Source: Microbacterium proteolyticum (GTDB taxonomy: Bacteria; Actinomycetota; Actinomycetes; Actinomycetales; Microbacteriaceae). From it: DNA of 64,000 nt. This document shows positions 18,425 through 26,745 of this stretch, in pieces. Below the pieces are notes generated by a model. That model ran no database searches and was not told the DNA's origin. It was given only the letters and a program-made list of their open reading frames with translations. The DNA lies in contig NZ_JAUSZZ010000001.1 of NCBI RefSeq assembly GCF_030818075.1, positions 1,240,001 to 1,304,000 on the forward strand. Direction: 5' to 3'. Position 1 is the first letter of the stretch. Each line of letters begins with the position of its first letter. The translations under genes were made by a program, and so were the position numbers.

Positions 18425-19385
18425 GCACGCCGGATGCCGGGGGTGGGGCGATCGTTTGGTTCGAGGCCGCACGGAACTGCGTGGGGCTCTGTCCGTCTTC
18501 GCGGCGGAACGTCCGTGCGAACACGGTCGGATCGGGGATGCCGCACCGCAGGGCCACGTCGGGTACGGGCAGCGTCGTCTCGCGCAGAAGGGTGCGGGCT
18601 CGAGCGACGCGCTGCGCGCGCACGAGGGCGGCGGCGCGCTCGCCGCGTTCGGCGAAGATCTGGTGAACGGTGCGCACCGACACGCCGTGAAGGTCGGCGA
18701 TGGCGGGCACGCCCAGGAGGGGGTCGTCGAGATTGTCCGCGATCGTGCGGCGGAAAGAGGCGTACAGCGCGTCGTGCGACAGCCCGGACGCGGGCCGACG
18801 GCTCTCTCGTCGCAGCGCCGCGACGAGCAACTCCGTGGCGGCGCGGAGCGCATGGCCCTCGTCCTCGAACACGGGATTGTCGCCGAAATGCGAGCGTACG
18901 ATCATGCTCGCCGTCCGCAAGGCAGCGGCACCATGGGCCGACATGGTGCGGGCCGACATCGTGCGGGCGGAGAGTGCGGTCAGCGACGACATCGGCATCC
19001 CGAACCAGTCGGTCGGCACCTGCAGCACGATGAGGTCGGACGGTCCCGGAAAGGCCAGTTCATACGGCGACCGGGTGAGGTAGAGGACACTGTGGCCGGG
19101 GGCCACGACGGCCTGCCGGCCGTTCTGTTCGACGAGGTTGCGCCCGCCGTACTGGAAGCTGAACAGGGCGAGATCGTCGGCGGAGCCCGACGCGGCTGCC
19201 GGGTCCCGCAGCACGCGGCATGCCCCGGACCGCACCGACGACATCGCCGCCCGCGCGCGGCCCCGGTGATCGAGCTGCGCCGTGAAAGGACCGTCGGCGA
19301 CGACGCGGAGGGGCACGAACGCGGCGCTCGACAGGGCCTCCCATTCCGAGACCGACGCCGCCGTTCGCCGCACCATGCGTCTCAT
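18420..19385 (-). CDS. AraC family transcriptional regulator, AraC-binding-like domain
   Basis: 321-residue regulator. Residues about 30-170 form the AraC-binding-like (cupin-type) sensor seen in regulators of the NitR/FeaR type, with GRNLVEQNGRQAVVAPGHSVLY. The C-terminal 100 residues carry two helix-turn-helix units: GVPAIADLHGVSVRTVHQIFAE and VPDVALRCGIPDPTVFARTFRR. Start M at 19385 is preferred over 19376 because GAGGAG lies four bases upstream. A five-residue tandem repeat RTMSA-RTMSA occurs mid-protein. It is divergent from a nitrilase gene, and AraC-type regulators beside nitrilases are an established arrangement (nitR in Rhodococcus), so it probably activates it. Confidence 0.84.
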   Translation of the reverse strand: MRRMVRRTAASVSEWEALSSAAFVPLRVVADGPFTAQLDHRGRARAAMSSVRSGACRVLRDPAAASGSADDLALFSFQYGGRNLVEQNGRQAVVAPGHSVLYLTRSPYELAFPGPSDLIVLQVPTDWFGMPMSSLTALSARTMSARTMSAHGAAALRTASMIVRSHFGDNPVFEDEGHALRAATELLVAALRRESRRPASGLSHDALYASFRRTIADNLDDPLLGVPAIADLHGVSVRTVHQIFAERGERAAALVRAQRVARARTLLRETTLPVPDVALRCGIPDPTVFARTFRREDGQSPTQFRAASNQTIAPPPASGVL

Positions 19386-19440
19386 CCTGCTCCTCGAGGC
19401 GGTCCGAGAGAAGCGCTCGCGTGACGATCGCGTTTCGTCG

Positions 19441-19478
19441 TGCGCGATCTGCAGAAAGTGCACGATCGGCTGCACGAT
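19441..19478 (+). promoter_or_regulatory. Direct repeats TGCRCGAT upstream of the nitrilase gene
   Basis: TGCGCGAT at 19441, TGCACGAT at 19459 and TGCACGAT at 19471, all in the same orientation and 18 and 12 bases apart, lie in the gap between the AraC-type gene and the nitrilase gene. AraC-family proteins bind direct repeats of this kind upstream of the promoter they activate, so this is a candidate operator. Confidence 0.45.
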
Positions 19479-19539
19479 TCGCCTTCGACGTGGCGAGACC
19501 GGCTCGTACTGTCGCCTCACCTACTACCGAGGAGTCCTC

Positions 19540-20535
19540 ATGACCGTTCGCGTCGCCGCCGTCCAAGCCGAGCCGGGCTGGTTCGACCTGGATGCCACCG
19601 TCGTCAAGACCATCGATCTCATCGCCGAGGCCGCCGCCAACGGGGCGGAGATCGTGGCGTTCCCGGAGACCTGGCTCCCGGGGTACCCGATCTTCCTCTG
19701 GGCATACCCCGTCCCCGAACAGATCCCCTCCATCGCCCGGTATCACGCCGCATCGCCGAGCGTCGACGGTCCCGAGATCGCCCGCATCCGGGAGGCCGCC
19801 GCCGCCCACGGCATCACGGTGGTGCTGGGCCTGAGCGAGCAGGACCACGGTTCGCTCTACATGGCGCAGCTGGTGATCGGCCCCGCCGGCGAGATCCTCC
19901 TGCACCGGCGCAAGCTCAAGCCCACCCACGCCGAGCGGACGCTCTTCGGCGAGGGCGACGGCGGCGACCTCCAGGTGATCGAGACCGCACATGCGCGGTT
20001 GGGTGCTCTCAACTGCTGGGAGCACCTGCAGCCTCTCGTGAAGTTCGCGATGTACGCCCAGCACGAGCAGATCCACGTCGCCGGCTGGCCCTGCTTCGGG
20101 ATCTTCGCCGAGCACCCGTCGTTGGGGTGGGAGCCGTCGATGGCGGTGAGCCGGACCTACGCCCTCGAGGGCGGGGCCTTCGTCGTCGTCTCGACCCAGA
20201 TCCTCAGCGCGGAGGGGGCGCAGAACTTCCTCGTGAACGGAACCCCTTCGCCGATCATCGACCTCGGCGGCGGATACGCGCGCATCTACGGCCCCGACGG
20301 GTCGCTGCTCACCGAGGCCCTCGACCCCGGCACGGAAGGACTCGTCTACGCCGACCTCGACCTGCGGACCATCGACATCGCGAAGAAGTTCGCCGACCCG
20401 GTCGGCCACTACAGCCGGCCCGACGTCTTCTCGCTCACCGTCGACCGCACGGCTCGCACGCCCGCGACATTGAGCGGCGCGACCGCGGACTCCGGCGAGG
20501 AGCACGTCCTCGCCCCGATCGTCGTCGGCGACTGA
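19540..20535 (+). CDS. Nitrilase
   Basis: 331-residue carbon-nitrogen hydrolase converting a nitrile to a carboxylic acid and ammonia. The catalytic triad is visible: E43 in AFPETWLPGYP, K125 in RRKLKPTHAER and C159 in ALNCWEHLQPL. The FPETWLPGYPxFLW and NCWEHLQPL signatures place it with true nitrilases (branch 1) rather than amidases or cyanoalanine-type enzymes. ATG at 19540 follows ACCGAGGAG with the usual spacing. Divergent from its probable AraC-type activator. The pair lies between the antiterminator gene and the PTS operon it should control, suggesting it was inserted there as a cassette. Confidence 0.92.
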   Translation: MTVRVAAVQAEPGWFDLDATVVKTIDLIAEAAANGAEIVAFPETWLPGYPIFLWAYPVPEQIPSIARYHAASPSVDGPEIARIREAAAAHGITVVLGLSEQDHGSLYMAQLVIGPAGEILLHRRKLKPTHAERTLFGEGDGGDLQVIETAHARLGALNCWEHLQPLVKFAMYAQHEQIHVAGWPCFGIFAEHPSLGWEPSMAVSRTYALEGGAFVVVSTQILSAEGAQNFLVNGTPSPIIDLGGGYARIYGPDGSLLTEALDPGTEGLVYADLDLRTIDIAKKFADPVGHYSRPDVFSLTVDRTARTPATLSGATADSGEEHVLAPIVVGD

Positions 20536-20538
20536 GCG

Positions 20539-21447
20539 TCAGAGCGCCGGCGCTCCGGGGGCGCCCGAGGTGTCGGCGCGCCCCATGCTCGTCGCCAGGC
20601 GCTCGACGTGGACGATCAGGTACAGCACTTCTTCGTCGGTGAGGGTGGAGCCCGTGGCGGCGAGCACGTACGCCTTCACCGCCTCGGCGATCCCGAACGC
20701 CCGGGGGTAGCGGTGCTTCGCGAACTCGAAGAACGACGAGTCGCCGCTGGCGAGCATGGTGCGATCGACGAGGCGCTGCAGCAAGAAGCGCACGTGCAGG
20801 ATGAAGCGCGCGTAGTCGGGGCTCGTCGTGTCGAGGTCGACGCCGAGCCCGGTCTCGACCGTGCGCACCACGTGCTGCACGCGGCGGAAGAGCAACGCCG
20901 CCGTGCCGTTCGGTTCGTCGCGCGTGGCGTTGAGCAGGTGCATCGTCAGGAACACCCCCTCTTCCGGCGGGAGCTCGCGATCGAGGGATGCCGCGATCGA
21001 GGCGGCCATGTGCTCGGCGGCGCGCGACTCGTCGGGGTGCAGGATGCGAAGCTCGGGCATCGACGTGCCCGGGATGCGGATGCCCTGGTCGAGTCGCTCG
21101 ATGACGTAGTTCACGTGGTCGATCACGGCGAGGGGCAGGCGACGGCCGAGGTCGCGGCCCAGCTCGCGTTCGGCCTCGTCTACCGCGCGCAGCACCGCCT
21201 GCACGAGCGCGTACGGGGCGTCGGTGAGGAGTTTCTGCGCGTGGGCGGTGTCGCTGCCCTGGTCGAGCACGAAGGTCTTCTCGACCTTCGACGGATCGAC
21301 GCGGCCGTCGTGCTTGAGCTGGAAGCCGATGCCCCGGCCCATGAGCACCCGCTCGCGGCCGTCGGCGTCGATCGCCACGACGACGTTGTTGTTCAGCAGC
21401 TTCTGCACGCCGCCGGGCGGGATGGGGGCTTCACCGGCACCGGGCAC
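20539..21447 (-). CDS. bglG: BglG/LicT-family transcription antiterminator with two PRD domains
   Basis: RNA-binding antiterminator. The N-terminal CAT domain is recognisable in VQKLLNNNVVVAIDADGRERVLMGRGIGF (residues 14-42), followed by PRD1 (about 75-180) and PRD2 (about 185-295). Regulatory histidines are seen in IDHVNYVIERL, MTMHLLNATRD-like LTMHLLN, LHVRFLLQRL and LIVHVERL. Phosphorylation of these by the PTS sets activity. Its RNA target is the 29-base site at 18354-18382, in front of the PTS operon. GTG at 21447 is used here; an internal GTG at 21408 would give a more typical short N-terminus. Confidence 0.91.
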   Translation of the reverse strand: MPGAGEAPIPPGGVQKLLNNNVVVAIDADGRERVLMGRGIGFQLKHDGRVDPSKVEKTFVLDQGSDTAHAQKLLTDAPYALVQAVLRAVDEAERELGRDLGRRLPLAVIDHVNYVIERLDQGIRIPGTSMPELRILHPDESRAAEHMAASIAASLDRELPPEEGVFLTMHLLNATRDEPNGTAALLFRRVQHVVRTVETGLGVDLDTTSPDYARFILHVRFLLQRLVDRTMLASGDSSFFEFAKHRYPRAFGIAEAVKAYVLAATGSTLTDEEVLYLIVHVERLATSMGRADTSGAPGAPAL

Positions 21448-21471
21448 GTGAGCATCCTAGGGCGCTGCGTC

Positions 21472-21540
21472 CCCGCGTGAGGGGTCAGGAACTGTCGCCG
21501 GGGGCCGCTCTCGGCGACAAAATTTGACTCCTCACGCGGG
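21472..21540. repeat. Long imperfect palindrome, family B copy 1
   Basis: 29-base arms, left starting CCCGCGTGAGGGGTCA and ending TGTCGCCG, right starting CGGCGACAAAATTTGA and ending CTCACGCGGG, with an 11-base loop. About 22 of 29 positions pair. It occupies most of the divergent gap between bglG and rlmN. The same design recurs at 42153. Confidence 0.85.
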
Positions 21541-21590
21541 TGAGACGGTGCCCAGCCGCGGTGCAGGCGCGCCCCGGTACCCTGGAAACC

Positions 21591-22934
21591 ATGACTGACC
21601 AGCCCCCCGTGCGCTCCACCACACCCCGGCAGGCGCGCCCCGCGGGGGCGCCTGCTGACACCGGCATCCGCGAGACGACGCCGAAGAGCACCGGCATCCG
21701 CGAGACGCGTCCGCGGACCGCGCCCGCCCGTCAGGTCCGGCCGAAGACCGAGGGGTGGCAGCAGGCCAAAGACGAGACCGGGCGTCCGCTCCTGCAGTTC
21801 GCCAGCCCCAAGCGCGGCAAGCCGCCCGTGCATCTCGCCGACCTCACCGCCGCCGAGCGCGTCGCGAAGGTCAAGGAGCTGGGCCTCCCCGGCTTCCGCG
21901 CGAAGCAGCTCGAGAAGCACTACTTCACGCACTACACCTCGGATGCCGCCGACATGACCGACCTGCCGGCATCCGGTCGCGAAGAACTCGTCGCAGGGAT
22001 GCTCCCGCCGCTGCTCACCGAGGTGCGCCGACTCGAGACCGACCGCGGCGACACCATCAAGTTCCTCTGGAAGCTGCACGACGGTGCGCTCGTGGAGTCC
22101 GTGCTCATGCGCTACCCCGGCCGCATCACCCTCTGCGTGTCGTCGCAGGCCGGGTGCGGCATGAACTGCCCGTTCTGCGCCACCGGGCAGGCGGGCCTGA
22201 CCCGCAACATGTCGGCGGCCGAGATCATCGAGCAGATCGTGCGGGCCAACGCCCTCATCGCCGCCGGGGGACTCGGCGGCAAGAAGCGCGACGACCACTC
22301 GCTGGACCGCGTCTCGAACATCGTCTTCATGGGCATGGGGGAGCCGCTCGCCAACTACGCGCGCGTCATGCAGGCCGTGCGGGTCATGGTCGACAAGGAG
22401 CACGGCCTCGGCATGAGCGCCCGCGGCATCACGGTCTCGACCGTCGGCCTGGTGCCCGCGATCAAGAAGCTCGCCGATGAAGACATCCCGGTGACCTTCG
22501 CCCTGTCGCTCCACGCCCCCGACGACGGCCTGCGCGACGAGCTCATCCCGGTGAACTCGCGCTGGAAGGTCGATGAGGCTCTGGATGCCGCGCGCGCCTA
22601 TTTCGACAAGACCGGGCGCCGCGTGTCGATCGAATACGCCCTGATCAAAGACATGAACGACCACGCCTGGCGCGCCGACCTGCTGGCCGACAAGCTCAAC
22701 GCCCGCGGTCGGGGCTGGGTGCACGTGAACCCCATCCCGCTGAACCCGACGCCCGGGTCGATCTGGACGGCATCCGAGGTGCCCGTGCAGAACGAGTTCG
22801 TGCGGCGCCTCAACGACGCCGGCATCCCGACCACCCTCCGCGACACCCGCGGCAAGGAGATCGACGGCGCGTGCGGCCAGCTCGTCGCGACCGAAGAGGA
22901 CGAGGTCGCCGCTGCGGCGACGCCGGTCGGCTGA
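21591..22934 (+). CDS. rlmN: Dual-specificity RNA methyltransferase RlmN
   Basis: Radical-SAM enzyme that methylates C2 of A2503 in 23S rRNA and A37 in some tRNAs. 447 residues. The [4Fe-4S] cluster cysteines are C189, C193 and C196 in [25 protein letters not shown] supplies the SAM-binding GMGEP. The substrate-linked cysteines lie in the [10 protein letters not shown] and [12 protein letters not shown] regions, the latter being the conserved C-terminal acceptor. The first 60 residues are a basic, Pro/Thr-rich extension containing TGIRET twice, longer than in E. coli RlmN (384 residues). ATG at 21591. Confidence 0.95.
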   Translation: MTDQPPVRSTTPRQARPAGAPADTGIRETTPKSTGIRETRPRTAPARQVRPKTEGWQQAKDETGRPLLQFASPKRGKPPVHLADLTAAERVAKVKELGLPGFRAKQLEKHYFTHYTSDAADMTDLPASGREELVAGMLPPLLTEVRRLETDRGDTIKFLWKLHDGALVESVLMRYPGRITLCVSSQAGCGMNCPFCATGQAGLTRNMSAAEIIEQIVRANALIAAGGLGGKKRDDHSLDRVSNIVFMGMGEPLANYARVMQAVRVMVDKEHGLGMSARGITVSTVGLVPAIKKLADEDIPVTFALSLHAPDDGLRDELIPVNSRWKVDEALDAARAYFDKTGRRVSIEYALIKDMNDHAWRADLLADKLNARGRGWVHVNPIPLNPTPGSIWTASEVPVQNEFVRRLNDAGIPTTLRDTRGKEIDGACGQLVATEEDEVAAAATPVG

Positions 22935-23023
22935 GGTCCCTCCGCGACCGTCCACCGATCGGTGGATGCCGACTCCATCGCTTCGTCGTTCCCGTCGCGG
23001 CCGCGTCCGGTCAGACTGAGGGC

Positions 23024-23899
23024 ATGAGCGAGAACGTCGTGCGGGTGGAGAACCTGCGCAAGACCTACCGTGGCGGCCTCGAGGCCCTGCGCGGGGTGAG
23101 CTTCGACATCGGCCGTGGCGAGACGTTCGCCCTGCTCGGGCCCAACGGCGCGGGCAAGAGCACCGTCATCGAGATCCTCGAGGGCTACCGCGACCGCACG
23201 AGCGGCGAGGTGAGCGTTCTCGGGGTCGACCCGCACCGCGGTGGCCTCGACTGGAAGGCGCGCCTTGGGATCGTGCTGCAGAACACCGGCGAGGCGCCCA
23301 CGGCGACCGTGCGGGAGCTGCTCGCGCACTTCGCCTCGTTCTACCCACGCCCGCGCGACGTGGATGAGGTGATCGCCGCGGTGGGGCTGAGCGAGAAGGC
23401 GAAGGTGAGCGTCCGAAAGCTCTCGGGCGGACAGCGTCGCCGGGTCGACGTCGCCCTCGGCATCATCGGCCGCCCCGAACTGCTGTTCCTCGACGAACCC
23501 ACGACCGGCTTCGACCCGGAGGTGAGGCGGCAGTTCTGGGAGCTCATCCGGCAGCTGCAGGCCGAGGGCACGACGATCCTGCTGACCACCCACTATCTCG
23601 ACGAGGCCGCCGAGCTCGCGGAGCGCGCCGCGATCATCGTCGCCGGCGAGGTGGCATCCGTGGGACCGATCGACGACCTCGGCGGCCCCGGGGCACGCGT
23701 GCCGATCGTGCGGTGGCGCGAGGGAGACGCGATGCACGAGGAGCGCACCGAGGATCCGGGCGCTTTCGTCGCCGCCCTCTATGCCCGCGGCGGCGAACCC
23801 GACCGGCTCGAGGTCGTGCGCCCGAGTCTCGAAGACGTGTACCTGTCGTTCCTCGGCGACGAAGCGCGCCGCACCACGGCGGCCGGAGGCCTCGCGTGA
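23024..23899 (+). CDS. ABC-2 type exporter ATP-binding protein
   Basis: 291-residue ATPase of a DrrA-like drug or lipid exporter. Walker A GPNGAGKST (about 33), Q-loop VLQNTG, signature LSGGQRRRV (about 130), Walker B LLFLDEPTTGFD, and H-loop LTTHYLDEA are all present. The C-terminal GEVASVGPIDDL and a final SLEDVYLSFLGDEAR are typical of this subfamily. It overlaps the permease gene by GTGA, and the two-component pair follows directly, the usual layout of a sensed-stress exporter. Confidence 0.92.
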   Translation: MSENVVRVENLRKTYRGGLEALRGVSFDIGRGETFALLGPNGAGKSTVIEILEGYRDRTSGEVSVLGVDPHRGGLDWKARLGIVLQNTGEAPTATVRELLAHFASFYPRPRDVDEVIAAVGLSEKAKVSVRKLSGGQRRRVDVALGIIGRPELLFLDEPTTGFDPEVRRQFWELIRQLQAEGTTILLTTHYLDEAAELAERAAIIVAGEVASVGPIDDLGGPGARVPIVRWREGDAMHEERTEDPGAFVAALYARGGEPDRLEVVRPSLEDVYLSFLGDEARRTTAAGGLA

Positions 23900-24699
23900 G
23901 CCGGGTGCTGCGCCTGGGCGCCGCCCGCATCGTCTTCGAGGTGCGGTCGTACTTCCGGCAGGGCGACTCCGTCTTCTTCACGTTCCTGTTCCCCATGATG
24001 ATCCTGCTGATCTTCGCCGTCGCCTTCGACGCCCAGACGTTCGGCCCTCCCGGCGACGAGGTGGATGCCGCGCAGTTCTACCTCCCCGCGATGCTCGCCG
24101 CGGGCGTGCTGCTGTCGGGCCTGCAGAACATGTCGATCGACATCGCGATGGAACGCAGCGACGGCACGCTCAAGCGCCTCGGCGGCACGCCGCTGAGCCC
24201 GGTGTCGTACTTCATCGGCAAGCTCGGCCAGGTGCTGGTCACCGGCTTCCTGCAGTCGGTGCTGCTCATCGTGGTCGCCGCGGTCTTCTTCAGCGTGCCG
24301 CTGCCGACGGAGCCCGAGCGCTGGCTCACCTTCGCGTGGGTGTTCCTGCTGGGTGTGACCACCTGCGCGATCCTCGGCATCGGCCTGTCGGCGCTGCCGC
24401 GCACCGGTCGCAGCGCCACCGGCGTCGTCATCCCGATCGTGCTGCTGCTGCAGTTCATCTCGGGCGTCTACATCAACTTCGCGGCCCTTCCGGAGTGGCT
24501 GCAGAACGTGGCGAGCGTCTTCCCGCTGAAGTGGCTCGCGCAGGGCTTCCGCTCGGTGTTCCTGCCCGAGAGCTTCGCGGATGCCGAGCCCTCAGGCTCG
24601 TGGGACCACCCGCTGATCCTCCTCGTGACGGCGCTGTGGCTGGTGGTGGGTCTCGCGCTGGTGCGCGTGACGTTCCGATGGATCCGCAAGGACGCGTGA
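23896..24699 (+). CDS. ABC-2 type exporter permease
   Basis: 267-residue membrane half of the exporter, with six hydrophobic segments: FTFLFPMMILLIFAVAF, AMLAAGVLLSGL, FLQSVLLIVVAAVFF, WVFLLGVTTCAILGIGL, GVVIPIVLLLQFISGVY and LILLVTALWLVVGLALV. The conserved ERSDGTLKRLGGTPLSPVSYF between helices 2 and 3 marks the ABC-2 family. GTG at 23896 overlaps the stop of the ATPase gene. A single copy of each subunit implies a dimeric transporter. Confidence 0.9.
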   Translation: MSRVLRLGAARIVFEVRSYFRQGDSVFFTFLFPMMILLIFAVAFDAQTFGPPGDEVDAAQFYLPAMLAAGVLLSGLQNMSIDIAMERSDGTLKRLGGTPLSPVSYFIGKLGQVLVTGFLQSVLLIVVAAVFFSVPLPTEPERWLTFAWVFLLGVTTCAILGIGLSALPRTGRSATGVVIPIVLLLQFISGVYINFAALPEWLQNVASVFPLKWLAQGFRSVFLPESFADAEPSGSWDHPLILLVTALWLVVGLALVRVTFRWIRKDA

Positions 24700-24700
24700 C

Positions 24701-25954
24701 ATGCCGCCTCGCGCGACCCCGTCCAACGTCTCCGCCGCGGTCGACGCGCCCGTCGCGCGCGATCTGGCCGTGTGCGATCGGGTGCAGGGCGTGTGGTGCG
24801 GAGTGCGGGGGTGGTCGCTGACGTACGGCGTCGCCGGTCTCGTCGGCGCCGGTACCGCGGTGGTCAGTGCGCTGATGGGCCCAGTGTCGTGGCCCGCCGC
24901 TCTCGGCGCCGTCGCGGCCGTCGTGCTGCACGCCGCCGTCGTGCTGCGGAGTCTGCCACGCCTGCTCGGCCACGACGATGCGCGGGCGCTCGCCGGTGTC
25001 GTCATGGTATCGACCGTCGTGTTGCTGACGGTTGCCGTCGCGCTCGCACCCTGGGTCGCGATGATCCAGTTCGCCTCGTATCCGCTGCTGTGGGTGGTCT
25101 CGTCGCGGCGCCGTGAGGCCATCGGCTGGACAGCGCTGTCGAGCGTCGCGGTCTTCTTGGCGCTGGCCGCGGGTGGCGACGCCAGAGCCTGGGTGAACGC
25201 GGCCGTCATCCAGGCGGTCTCGTTCGCGGGCAATATCGGTCTGGGGCTGTGGTTCAGCGCGGTGTATCGCCACGGCACGCAAACCCAGGATCTCCTCGAC
25301 CGCCTCACGGCCGCGCAAGACGAGCTGGCGGCGCTCCACCGCGACGCGGGCGTCGTGCACGAGCGCGAGCGCTTGGCCGCGGAGCTGCACGACACGATCG
25401 CGCAGACTCTCGCGGGCACCGTGCTGCTCGCCCAGCGTGCGCGCCGGGAGCGCGGGGCGGGAACGCTGTCGGACGACACCCTCGCCCTGATCGAAGACGC
25501 GGCACGTGAGGCGCTCGCCGAGACGCGCACGCTCGTCGCGGCGGGCGCTCCCGTCTCGCACGGCGAGGGTCTGGCTGCGGCCCTTCCCCTGCTCGTCACG
25601 CGTATCGCCCGTGAGTCGGGCCTCGAGATCGCCTCGCGGGTCGACGCCGTCACGGGTCTCGACCGCGAGAGCGAGGTCGCGCTCCTGCGCTGCGCGCAGG
25701 AAGGCCTGTCGAACGCGCGTCGGCATTCCGGTGCGGCGCGGATCGAGGTCACGCTCGTCGAGGTCGACGGTGCCGTGGAGCTCCGCGTCGGCGACGACGG
25801 CGCGGGCTTCGACCCCGCCGCCCGCGCCGAGGGCTTCGGCCTCGACGGGCTGCGGGCGCGCCTGGCGCATCTAGGCGGTCACCTCCACGTCGACGGCACC
25901 CCCGGCGCGGTCGTGGTGACCGCGCGCGTCCCGCGAGAGACGGTGCGCGCGTGA
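24701..25954 (+). CDS. Sensor histidine kinase, NarL/LiaS class (HisKA_3)
   Basis: 417-residue membrane kinase. The first 180 residues hold five or six hydrophobic helices with short loops and no large sensor domain, suggesting it senses within the membrane, as LiaS/DesK types do. The dimerisation helix carries the phospho-accepting H230 in RLAAELHDTIAQTL. The ATP-binding domain shows the N box LSNARRHSG, then VGDDGAGFDPA and GFGLDGLRARL. It starts two bases after the exporter permease stop and overlaps the regulator gene by ATG-type coupling (25951). Signal unknown; probably the substrate of the exporter. Confidence 0.92.
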   Translation: MPPRATPSNVSAAVDAPVARDLAVCDRVQGVWCGVRGWSLTYGVAGLVGAGTAVVSALMGPVSWPAALGAVAAVVLHAAVVLRSLPRLLGHDDARALAGVVMVSTVVLLTVAVALAPWVAMIQFASYPLLWVVSSRRREAIGWTALSSVAVFLALAAGGDARAWVNAAVIQAVSFAGNIGLGLWFSAVYRHGTQTQDLLDRLTAAQDELAALHRDAGVVHERERLAAELHDTIAQTLAGTVLLAQRARRERGAGTLSDDTLALIEDAAREALAETRTLVAAGAPVSHGEGLAAALPLLVTRIARESGLEIASRVDAVTGLDRESEVALLRCAQEGLSNARRHSGAARIEVTLVEVDGAVELRVGDDGAGFDPAARAEGFGLDGLRARLAHLGGHLHVDGTPGAVVVTARVPRETVRA

Positions 25955-26571
25955 TCCGTGTCGTCATCGTCGACGATCACCCGATCGTGCGGGCAGGGCT
26001 CGTCGGCATCCTGGATGCCACCGACGACATGACCGTGGTCGGCGTCGCCGCCGACGGCGTCGAGGCGGTGGCCGTCGTCGAGCGCGAGCGACCCGACGTC
26101 GTGCTGATGGACATGCGGATGCCACGCCGCGACGGCGATGAGGCGACGGCGCTGCTGCGCGAGGCGGTGCCGGAGACGCGCGTCATCGTGCTGACGACGT
26201 ACGAGAGCGATGACGTCATCGTGCGCGCGGTCGCGGCGGGGGCGTCCGGATACCTGCTGAAGGCCGCGCCCGAAGCCGAGCTGCTCGCCGGCATCCGCGC
26301 CGTGGCCGCCGGGGAGGTCGCGCTGGCCCCGAGCGTGGCGCGGGTGCTCGTCGCGCACGCGGGGCGTCCGGCGTCGACGCCGCTTCTCACGCCGCGCGAG
26401 GTCGAGGTGCTCGGCCACGTCGCGCAGGGGCTGAGCAACCGCGAGATCGGGCTGCGCCTGCACCTGGGCGAGGCCACGGTGAAGACGCACCTCCTGAAGG
26501 CCTTCGCGAAGCTCGACGTCGCCGACCGCACCCGCGCCGTGACGCGCGCGATGGAGCTCGGCATCCTTTGA
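25951..26571 (+). CDS. LuxR/NarL-type response regulator
   Basis: 206-residue regulator. The receiver domain has D8 and D9 for metal binding and phospho-accepting D54 in VVLMDMRMP, with switch T and K at VLTTY and LLKA. The C-terminal LuxR helix-turn-helix is LTPREVEVLGHVAQGLSNREIGLRLHL (about 146-172), followed by TVKTHLLKAF. GTG start inside the end of the kinase gene. It probably controls the exporter operon upstream, and therefore itself. Confidence 0.93.
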   Translation: MIRVVIVDDHPIVRAGLVGILDATDDMTVVGVAADGVEAVAVVERERPDVVLMDMRMPRRDGDEATALLREAVPETRVIVLTTYESDDVIVRAVAAGASGYLLKAAPEAELLAGIRAVAAGEVALAPSVARVLVAHAGRPASTPLLTPREVEVLGHVAQGLSNREIGLRLHLGEATVKTHLLKAFAKLDVADRTRAVTRAMELGIL

Positions 26572-26631
26572 CGGAGCAACGCCGGCGGGGAGCGGGGGTG
26601 TTTCCCTCCGGTTAAATTTTCATCTCTCACT

Positions 26632-26649
26632 GAAACTTCTGAACGTTTC
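26632..26649. promoter_or_regulatory. Inverted repeat upstream of the second peptide importer operon
   Basis: GAAAC-8-GTTTC lies in a strikingly AT-rich patch (GGTTAAATTTTCATCTC is just upstream) about 100 bases before the receptor gene. The patch probably holds the operon promoter and perhaps an operator for the MarR-like regulator encoded in the operon, but no clear -35/-10 pair can be fixed. Confidence 0.35.
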
Positions 26650-26745
26650 GCATTGACGGTACAGCGACACCGGTGTTCTCTGGGCGCAGTTCCACCTGCA
26701 TCCCACCATGGGCGCGGAACGCCGCCCTTTCCCGAGAGGCTCCTG

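Noticed and set aside
18337..18546. Small minus-strand open frame over the PTS leader
   Set aside because: It covers the antiterminator target and candidate promoter and has no coding character; the RNA structures explain the sequence.
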